A stretch of DNA of 64,000 bases. It comes from Polytrichum commune. Lineage: Eukaryota > Streptophyta > Polytrichopsida > Polytrichales > Polytrichaceae. Positions within the stretch are counted from its first letter, which is position 1; each line of letters begins with the position of its first letter. The notes beneath the pieces are model-generated. The model saw nothing but the letters and a program-made list of their open reading frames with translations, did no database searches and had not been told where the DNA came from. The stretch is taken from the NCBI GenBank assembly GCA_950295325.1, contig OX485803.1, forward strand, positions 57,243,554-57,307,553, in the 5' to 3' direction. The position numbers were made by a program, and so were the translations under genes. Below are positions 56,329 through 64,000 of this stretch, piece by piece.

Positions 56329-57064
56329 CTAAGAATCAAGGTACTTCAACAAACCACCCTCCAAAACTCGCTTCACTTCGTTGAAGCTAAAACTAGCTGC
56401 ATGAATGAACGTGTCTGAATCCGAGTCCAAATCACACACTATAGTAAACAAATAATACAAATGCTTACAGTTGGCCCATTGACCCCGTTTTCCAATTGCT
56501 TTAGTCGCCATCTCCTTGAAGTTAGGACAAGTGCATGCTGGCAGCTACGAAATCGTCAAGTAGTATTGCTGAACCTTTGGGGGCGTGCCGGAATCCAATG
56601 AGACGATGCATCCTAAGGCAGGGGCTGGAAGCATGCACAATTTGTGCACTTTGGCTTTCAGTGATAGGGTTGAGGCACAATTATTGGCGTGTTTTGTTGA
56701 CGGGGCCTTCTTGTTGCGCCTAATCAATTTCCTTGAATGCCGGGTGGGAAACTCATCCGGATAATGGCGGAATCAATGTAGTTGAACTATAAAAAATGAA
56801 CTATACATGAAATATAGAGGCAAGTATAGACTTACCAACTCGAGTTTCGAGTTTCCTGTTTTTGGTATGTTTCTCCAAGGATTGCATCCAATGCGTGTGG
56901 AGAGGTTGACACAGGTCATCAGATAGGAACATGGAACTACAACCAATAGAGGAAGAACAGGAGCACAGAGGATCACGCGAACCATCAATGACAGAGAGTG
57001 AGCATCGCAACAATCCCAATAAGAGCGGATCAGACGAGGAGACAAAAGAATACTCAATTTGCAC
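56329..57064 (-). pseudogene. SWIM zinc-finger protein fragment
   Basis: Minus-strand reading: an exon ending HTHWMQSLEKHTKNRKLETRV at a GTAAGT donor (~56,830), then an acceptor-like TTTTTTATAG. Next come PDEFPTRHSRKLIRRNKKAP, APALGCIVSLDSGTPPKVQQ and YYLTIS, an in-frame TAG (56,545-56,547), and PACTCPNFKEMATKAIGKRG followed by QWANCKHLYYLF. The last part is a complete SWIM motif, C-x-C-x19-C-x-H. SWIM domains bind DNA or proteins and are common in MULE-related proteins. The single nonsense codon just before the finger suggests a young pseudogene. The 28.4-kb locus is a more decayed relative. Confidence 0.6.
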
Positions 57065-57229
57065 AGTTTGTTTGGGTCACAGATAATATGCAATAAGGGC
57101 AGATACACGTTTAGATTTTTGCAAAAATGGCATGTGAAATTGAGTTCTCTGAATATGGATGAAAATAAGTCACACTATAGATTGAATGGTAGGTTGAAAG
57201 GATTTCAGGTTAGGGGGAGTTGCTTTGAT

Positions 57230-58490
57230 GAATGTTTTGTTATGTCACATTATGGGGTTCTCGGTTCCAAAAGGCGGTAGGGGGTGGATGTCGCGCACCT
57301 CTCCATAAGGAGTGCCCGCAACACTATGGGCACAGAGGGGACCCCGGAGTGACACCCGGGACTTGTGACGCCATTGGTGAGAGGGACCAAGTGATCCTAA
57401 TGTGGGTGAGGGCCCCGGGCGTTTAGAACACCTCCCACCCACGAAGACTAGGAGTCATGAGGGTAAAGCCATAAGCTATGAGTAGCTTATGGCGTCCCAA
57501 TTCTAGAACGCTCAAGAACACCTCAATCTGAGGTGTGAGCTAGGAGATATAGCACTTTGAGTGGGATGATGTCCCGGGACAGCGCCCTGGAACAGCAGTG
57601 GCCTGGGAGTGGCTCCCGGGACTGCAAAGGTTTAAACAGGCATAACTTCCTTGGTACTTGTCCGAATGGGGCAAGTGAGGTGTCCATCGGCATCAATGTG
57701 AAACGTAGATGACGATAGAGTGGTTGGTTGTTAGATTCAAAGACTGCACATGGAAGTTATGAAGGTCTGAAGCTGCAGGGAGGCTTCTAGACCCAGCGGC
57801 TAAGGGAAAATGTCTACTTGGCCCCAACTCTTGGTAGAGAGACAAAAGGGATGTTGACGGTGGGGGAGGGGCCCCGCCAAAAGTCCTAGAGGCTTATATG
57901 GGTGAGGCGGCTTTGCCGACCGACCCCCCCGGAGCATACTTGGCAATGTGCTCCGGGTGGTTGTAGTGTTGTCCTACCAACACTATGACCAACTAAGGAG
58001 TGGACTTCCATGGATGGAAGTCCACCTTAGCCATGGGTTACCTACTAAGGGGAAGAGTCCCGAATGCATGTGTAGGAGGGTTTGGTGACCAAATATGAGA
58101 TTGAAGGTCCGCGGTTTTGAAAGCTAACCATGCATGTGCGTGGGATGTGCAGGTTAGCGCTCGGGACACTTGCTAGGGTTGGAAAGTGATTGAGCTAAGT
58201 GAAGAAAAGCCAGCAAGGGTCGCGACAGTGGAGGTGTGAGGTAGGAGATATGCCAATTTCAGTGGGGCGCTCGCGCAGGACCAAGCCCTAGACATCATTG
58301 ACCCGGGAATGGCTCCAAGTGGAGGATGTTTAGGTTGTGCTTGAGAGAAGATAAGGTATTTAGTGATTTTGATTAGAGGCTGAAAATATTTGGTTGAAAT
58401 TGAGTGTGAAATTTGGAATGTGGGGGGAGGTCTTGGAACCAATAGGGTGGAGGACGCCAATACTAATCAGGTCCCGTTCAACACATACCT
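57230..58490. repeat. Repeat-derived region related to the centre of the 59-61 kb palindrome
   Basis: 57,590-57,770 (AGCAGTGG-CTGGGAGTGG, GGCATAACTTCC, CGAATGGGGCAAGTGAGGTG, GTTAGATT, GGAAGTTATGAAGGTCTGAAG) matches, in order, both sides of 59,045 and 60,322. The rest is GC-rich, with CCCGGGAC-type words. Short frames are not protein-like. Confidence 0.6.
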
Positions 58491-58491
58491 T

Positions 58492-58513
58492 ACCCTCTCG
58501 GAGCCGAGAGGGT
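58492..58513. repeat. Perfect 22-bp palindrome, ACCCTCTCGG arm
   Basis: Arm ACCCTCTCGG, centre AG, exact reverse-complement arm. A less perfect relative (CCTTCTCGG-GG-CCGAGAGCG) lies ~55 bases on. It differs from the neighbouring GGTGTCTCGG array in the outer arm, but has the same TCGG-NN-CCGA core. Confidence 0.9.
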
Positions 58514-58619
58514 CCCCGAAACAAAGATTGAACCCAACCCCCTACCCCTTCTCGGGGCCGAGAGCGTCATTACATGACACAACTTAGCCCCTAATATCTT
58601 CGGACCTTCATAACTTCCA

Positions 58620-61365
58620 CTTGCAAAAAAACCCAACCCACCCACTAATCTACCACCTATTCCCCCTCAAAATCAGACTTAGCAAAAATCAACCCATATA
58701 CATGAGCATCCTCACCCCCTCTCCTATAGTGTTTCGGTGCCGAAACACCCTCAAATGAGAAAAAATAAACCCAACCCACCCACTAATCTACCACCTGTTC
58801 CCCCTCAAAATGAGACTTAGCAAAAATCAACCCATATACATGAGCATCCTCACCCCCTCTCCTATGATGTATCGGTGCCGATACACCCTCAAATGAGAAA
58901 AAAAAAAACCCAACCCACCCACTAATCTACCACCAATCCCCCCTCAAAATGAGACTTAGATGTCAATGCACACCTCACTTGCCCCATTCAAGCAAGTACT
59001 GAGAAAGTTATGCCCCTTCAAACCTTAGCAGTCTTGGGAGCCACTCCCCGGCCACTGCTAAGGTTTGAAGAGGCATAACTTTCTGAGTACTTGCTTGAAT
59101 GGAACAACTAAGGTGTGCATTGCCATCTACGTTGAATGTAAATAACAATAGAGCGGTTGTTTGTTAGATTTGGACAACGCAAGTGGAAGTTATGAAGGTC
59201 CAAAGATATTAGGGGGTTTGTTTTTTTTCATTTGAGTGGGTGAGGATGCTCATGTATATGGGTTGATTTTTGCTAAGTCTCATTTTGAGGGGGAATTGGT
59301 GGTAGATTAGTGGGTGGGTTGGGGTTTTTTTTTTTTTTTTTTTTTTCTGATTTGAGGGTGTATTGGCAAATCAACACATATACATGAGCATCCTCACCCC
59401 CTCTCAAATGGTGTATCGGTGCCGATACCCCCTCAAATGAAAAAAAAAAACCCCCAAACCCACCCACTAATGTACCATCAATTCCCCTTCAAAATGATAC
59501 TTAGCACAAATCAACCCATATACATGAGCATCCTCACCCCCTCTCAAATGGTGTATCGGTGCCGATACCCCCTCAAATGAAAAAAAAAAAAAACCCAAAC
59601 CCACCCACTAATGTACCCTCAAATCCCTTTCAAAATGAGACTTAGCAAAAATCAACCCATCTACATGAGCATCCTCACCCCCTCTCCTATGGTGTCTCGG
59701 TACCGAGACACCCTCAAATGAGAAAAAAAAACCCCAACCCACCCACTAATGTACCATCAATTCCCCCTCAAAATGAGACTTAGCAAAAATCAACCCATAT
59801 ACATGAGCATCCTCACCCCCTCTCAAATGGTGTCTCGGTACCGAGACACCCTCAAATGAGAAAAAAAAAACCCCAACCCACCCACTAATGTACCATCAAT
59901 TCCCTTTCAAAATGAGACTTAGCAAAAATCAACCCATCTACATGAGCATCCTCACCCTCTCTCCTATGGTGTCTCGGTACCGAGACACCCTCAAATGAGA
60001 AAAAAAAAACCCCAACCCACCCACTAATGTACCATCAATTCCCCCTCAAAATGAGACTTAGCAAAAATCAACCCATATACATGAGCATCCTCAACCCCTC
60101 TCAAATGGTGTCTCGGTACCGAGACACCCTCAAATGAGAAAAAAAAAAACCCCTAATATCTTCAGACCTTCATAACTTCCACTTAAAATGTCCAAATCTA
60201 ACAAAACACCACTCTATTGTTATCTAAATTCAACGGAGATGGCAATGCACACCATAATTGTCACATTCAAGCAAGTACTCAGAAACTTATGCCTCTTCAA
60301 ACCTTAGCAGTGGCCCGGGAGTGGCTCCCAAGACTTCTAAGGTTTGAAGGGGCATAACGTTTTTAATACTTGCTTGAATGGGGCAAGTGAGGTGTGCATT
60401 GCCATCTACGTTGAATTTACATAACAATAGAGTGGTATTTTGTTAGATTTGGACATTTTAAGTGGAAGTTATGAAGGTATGAAGATATTAGGGGTTTTTT
60501 TTTTTTCTCATTTGAGGGTGTCTCGGTACCAAGACACCATTTGAGAGGGGGTGAGGATGCTCATGTATATGGGTTGGTTTTTGCTAAGTCTCATTTTGAG
60601 GGGGAATTGATGGTACATTAGTGGGTGGGTTGGGGTTTTTTTTTTTCTCATTTGAGGGTGTCTCGGTACCGAGACACCATAGGAGAGGGGGTGAGGATGC
60701 TCATGTAGATGGGTTGATTTTCGCTAAGTCTCATTTTGAAAGGGAATTGATGGTACATTAGTGGGTGGGTTGGGGTTTTTTTTTTCTCATTTGAGGGTGT
60801 CTCGGTACCGAGACACCATTTGAGAGGGGGTGAGGATGCTCATGTATATGGGTTGATTTTTGCTAAGTCTCATTTTGAGGGGGAATTGATGGTACATTAG
60901 TGGGTGGGTTGGGGTTTTTTTTTCTCATTTGAGGGTGTCTCGGTACCGAGACACCATAGGAGAGGGGGTGAGGATGCTCATGTATAATGGCTTGATTTTT
61001 GCTAAGTCTCATTTGGAAGAGGAATTGGTGGTGCATTAGTGGGTGGGTTGGGGTTTTTTTTTTCTCATTTGAGGGTGTCTCGATACCGAGACACCATAGG
61101 AGAGGGGGTGAGGATGCTCATGTATATGAGTTGATTTTTGCTAAGTATCATTTTAAAGGGGAATTGGTGGTACATTAGTGGGTGGGTTGGGGTTTTTTTT
61201 TCTCATTTGAGGGTGTCTCGGTACCGAGAGACCATATGGGATGGGGTGAGGATGCTCATGTATATGGGTTGAATGTTTTGTAAGTCTGATTTTGAGGGGG
61301 AACTGGTGGTAGATTAGTGGGTGGGGTTGGGGTTTTTTTTTCATTTGAGTGTGTTTCTAGTACTA
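58620..61365. repeat. Tandem array of ~139-bp units folded into a ~2-kb inverted repeat
   Basis: Units contain CCCAACCCACCCACTAAT, ATGAGACTTAGCAAAAATCA and TACATGAGCATCCTCACC, then a palindrome and an A run. Left-arm palindromes start at 58,729, 58,866, 59,410, 59,550, 59,691, 59,829, 59,968 and 60,107. In the right arm units run in the opposite direction, with palindromes at 60,517, 60,657, 60,796, 60,934, 61,074 and 61,212. Pairs are symmetric about ~60,322. A smaller palindrome is centred near 59,045. No coding. Confidence 0.95.
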
Positions 61366-61400
61366 GGCAATGTATAAAGCGAGGATTCTTTTAATCCTGT

Positions 61401-63083
61401 TGATAAGGGTCCTCAAATTTGTTATTGTCCGACAGTCACTGCTTACAAATTTTTTATGAAGTCACACATCATCAGGGAGATTCATGTCTTGTGGTTGTTG
61501 TAGAGGTAGGTAAACTTCAAAATGATTTAAACTCCTCGTTGAATGGAACTAGTTGAATGCTTGTTCTATTCACCCTTAACCTAGTTTTATTGAAGTCATT
61601 TGTCATGTACAAATTGTGACAATCTCCTTTGATTGTGCATCACTCAAAAGACAAAACCCGGCACTACAAGGGTTCTCCGGAGGACCATCCCTGTTTGGAC
61701 TTCATTCTTGCAGATATACCGGAAAGTCTTCCTGTTCCTGGCATATCAAACCCACCATCATCCATTCCCGCTTGGAATCAAGAATCGAAAGAGTTGTTAC
61801 AACCACTAATTGACTTTGCCGACGAACATTTGCACGACGATGGGGCAATTATTTTGTTTCACCCTTTTCGCATGAGTACGAAGTCCAATATTCTTGGATA
61901 TTGCAAATCGTATGGTTTTGCAATTCGGAAAGAGTGGTGGGAAATGAACCGCCTTCATCTTACATCCCCAATAAATCCAGCATCAACTGTAAGATAAAGC
62001 TTCAACCTTCTTTTTCATCACCGCATTCAGTTTCAATTTCATCCTTAAGTTAGTTGTGTTGTTTACTTTGTAAAGTAATATTGATTTTTATGTCGGGTAC
62101 ATTGTAGACCATGAGGTTCGTTATTTCATTGGCGGTCAGGAGCGTGCCGGGGTCACCTGCATCGAAGTTTTCATTTCGCCATGTCCCTGAATTGGATCCT
62201 TATGGGGTGGATGTTGCACGGGATGATATTCTCCAGAACTTGGTCTCTCGTGAGGACTAGCTAACTAATGGATCCACACCATGGCGAGGGCCTCGTGAAA
62301 AGTCCGTGTTTCTAATGCAAATGCTAATTGAAGCATGTAGCTCCCCATGGGATATTATTCTAGATTGCATGGCATCGACCGGTATGTCTTTGTAATCTTC
62401 CATTTCAGTTGGTTAATGGTTAATATTTTTTTGCTCTGAAAATTTATTGTGGTTTTTGCACTAAGTTTTTCCAACTTCTTTATTTGTAGGATCTTCCATT
62501 CATGCATGCCGCAATGTGCACCGTCACATTGCGGCATTAGAGGCTGATGTTGATATTTTTGAGGCCTTACTTGCTTCATTGATTTATCTCTAGAGCAGCC
62601 TTTGCAGTCACTATTGAAGACCGTGTCACTAGTTTAGAGGATCATGAGGGTGAAGATATCCCCGTTGAGAGGATTGTGAAAAGATCTCGCTTTACTAAGT
62701 GAGTATGGTCCATAAAAATTCTCTTACTAGTGTTATGTTTTTTGCTGTCATTTCTTCTAAAGTTGAGTTATGAACATGGTACCATTGGCATTTGCAGATG
62801 CGATAAATTGAGCTATCCTATTCACCGGCCTTTTTTTGTGACCCTAAATTCAATCCCAGCCCTCCAAAGTCTTGGCAACTTCTTACATATGCAAATGATA
62901 TTGCTAATCAACTAGCTGGAGGTTTTTATCAGACTTTTACATCTAAATATCGTCCGGGAAGAGTTTTAGAGTTTTGGATATAGAAGCTTTAGAATCTGAT
63001 GGTCATGCCTCCTCTGATTCAAATATTAATGATTCTAGAATGTCTTCATCATCAGGTGATCATAGTGATTCGGATTTGATGTA
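61401..63083 (+). pseudogene. Amino-methyltransferase-like gene (N4/N6 DNA MTase type), decayed
   Basis: Exon pieces: CYCPTVTAYKFFMKSHIIRE (from ~61,420); 61,629-61,988, DFILADIPESLPVPG and LHDDGAIILFHPFRM; 62,108-62,382, ending DIILDCMASTG at donor G|GTATGT; from 62,490 SSIHACRNVHRHIAALEADV. Spliced, the last two give D-C-M-A-S-T-G-S-S, like the FxGxG S-adenosylmethionine loop followed by an acidic E-A-D-x-x-I-F. 'LADIP' sits where DPPY would be, so motif IV precedes motif I, as in beta-class DNA methyltransferases. The catalytic motif is altered. Lesions: TAG at 62,258-62,260, TAG at ~62,591, frameshifts near 62,595 and in a T run at ~62,830. The C-terminus is an acidic Ser-rich tail ending TAA. 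Substrate and activity are unknown. Confidence 0.6.
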
Positions 63084-64000
63084 ATAGCTTCATGTGTATG
63101 TCTGTGTACTATCTAATATACCGTTTTTTCTTCCGTTGGTTTTTCATTTTATGCACTCATTCCGCATGGAATTCATTGTATGTGTATTACTTTCGGAGTT
63201 TATGGGATATTGTTTAAAATATTTTCGAACACCACTTGGTTTCTTGTTAACGTTTGAGTTAACGAATAATTTTATTGTTCATCACTTACTTCCATAATCG
63301 GCGTATTAGTTCATACCATTCTCATGTTTCTTTAAGGGTTTCCACTATTCTTCTATTATGGTTTTCATACACTTTTTCAATGATTGCTTGCGATTTTAGG
63401 CGAATGCTGGTTTGAATAAATGACCCTAAACCATTACTGTCACCTCATGAAACGTGGCATTCAAGTGTCTTTACTAATATCTCTGCATGAGTATGTTCAA
63501 CAATGATATGAGGTGCACACCTATATTACACAATGGTCTACAAGTTCACTAAAGTGTACACCAACGACACTAAATTCTAAACATAAAACCCCTAGGCCTT
63601 GTCCAAAGTGGCCATGCCGAGACCGAACATGAAATCTAAGCCATTGGGCATGTCGAGACCCAAATTGAAACCAATGATTCGATTTCAAATTTATGGAGTC
63701 AGGTTGAATGTAGCTAAACATGAAACCCAAACATGGCATGCCTACATTCAACCTGAAACCATAAACTTCACCTCAAATCAGACAGCAAACCCCAAGGCCA
63801 ACAAACCTCGGATCCAAGGCCTCCTGCAAAGTAGCCCATCCACTTGAAATGACGAGACCCACCCAAAAACCACACCCTTTAAACACAATCAGAATGTAGG
63901 GGCTCATGCCATGAGGCCTCGGGTCCGAGGCTTTCTCCCAGTGGGACTTCATCCACCTCAAATAACAACCTGTAACCATCCGAGACCCATTCCCAACCTA
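63084..64000. other. No gene recognised
   Basis: AT-rich then A/C-rich DNA. Short frames near 63.6-63.9 kb occur on both strands without domains. No repeat boundary was seen. Confidence 0.5.

Noticed and set aside
39523-61233. CRISPR array, because of palindromic repeats with spacing
   Set aside because: The spacers are themselves repeated, not unique. There are no cas genes, and the context is eukaryotic with introns and CACTA elements.
61653-61675. CACTACAAGGG near 61,660 as a CACTA terminus
   Set aside because: It lies inside the methyltransferase-like coding exon, with no matching inverted end or target duplication.
35109-62260. Alternative nuclear genetic code with TAG/TAA read as Gln, as in some ulvophyte algae and ciliates
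   Set aside because: CAA and CAG are common, TAG and TAA also end several recognised frames, and frameshifts accompany the stops. Decay explains the stops with fewer assumptions.
35109-62260. U-to-C RNA editing restoring CAG/CAA/CGA codons
   Set aside because: Such editing is known from plant organelles. These are intron-bearing nuclear genes and the frameshifts would remain.

Overview
The window reads as nuclear DNA of a eukaryote. Introns are GT-AG, a plant-type TTTAGGG telomere motif occurs internally, and most of the DNA is repeats and DNA transposons, including a CACTA element, MITEs with 8-bp target duplications, hAT and LINE relics and SINE-like sequences. A land plant or other streptophyte with a repeat-rich genome fits best. 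A seed-free lineage is my guess from the protein families, not something the sequence proves. No rRNA, organelle or bacterial genes were seen.

Layout. 1-12.3 kb: AT-rich or G-poor DNA with LINE and hAT remnants and several inverted-repeat elements. 12.3-14.9 kb: a decayed copy (pseudogene D) of the large gene at 45-53 kb. 15-31 kb: mostly non-coding, with MITE families and a SWIM zinc-finger pseudogene at 28.4 kb. 31.1-32.6 kb: an array carrying a CCACGGGCG palindrome. 32.8-39.3 kb (minus strand): an acidic-linker/HAD-phosphatase-like gene and, upstream of it, a DUF7869-like gene with two fresh lesions. 39.5-40.2 kb: a 73-bp tandem array of another palindrome (arm GTTTGGGTCG). 43.5-53.6 kb (plus strand): gene A, with several exons, coding for a protein with a DGQH motif, an acidic linker and a HAD domain. 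A 1389-bp CACTA element sits in one of its exons. 54.3-55.9 kb (minus): paralog C of the DGQH domain. 56.3-57.1 kb (minus): a second SWIM gene fragment. 57.2-61.4 kb: an inverted repeat about 2 kb long, built of ~139-bp units that each carry a GGTGTCTCGG palindrome. 61.4-63.1 kb (plus): a decayed amino-methyltransferase-like gene.

The feature I think deserves most attention is a class of ~22-bp palindromes: 10-bp arms around a variable central dinucleotide. At least three unrelated arm sequences occur, each amplified next to or inside a different gene. They lie in introns, in tandem arrays and, in frame, inside coding exons. In the 59-61 kb array paired arm bases change together, the palindrome is flanked in many units by a 7-bp direct repeat, and one unit looks like an empty site.

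Four loci (A, B2, C, D) share modules of one gene family (DGQH domain; linker plus HAD). All gene-like regions carry nonsense codons or frameshifts, so most are probably young pseudogenes or transposon-like gene families. Nothing here shows that they are expressed.
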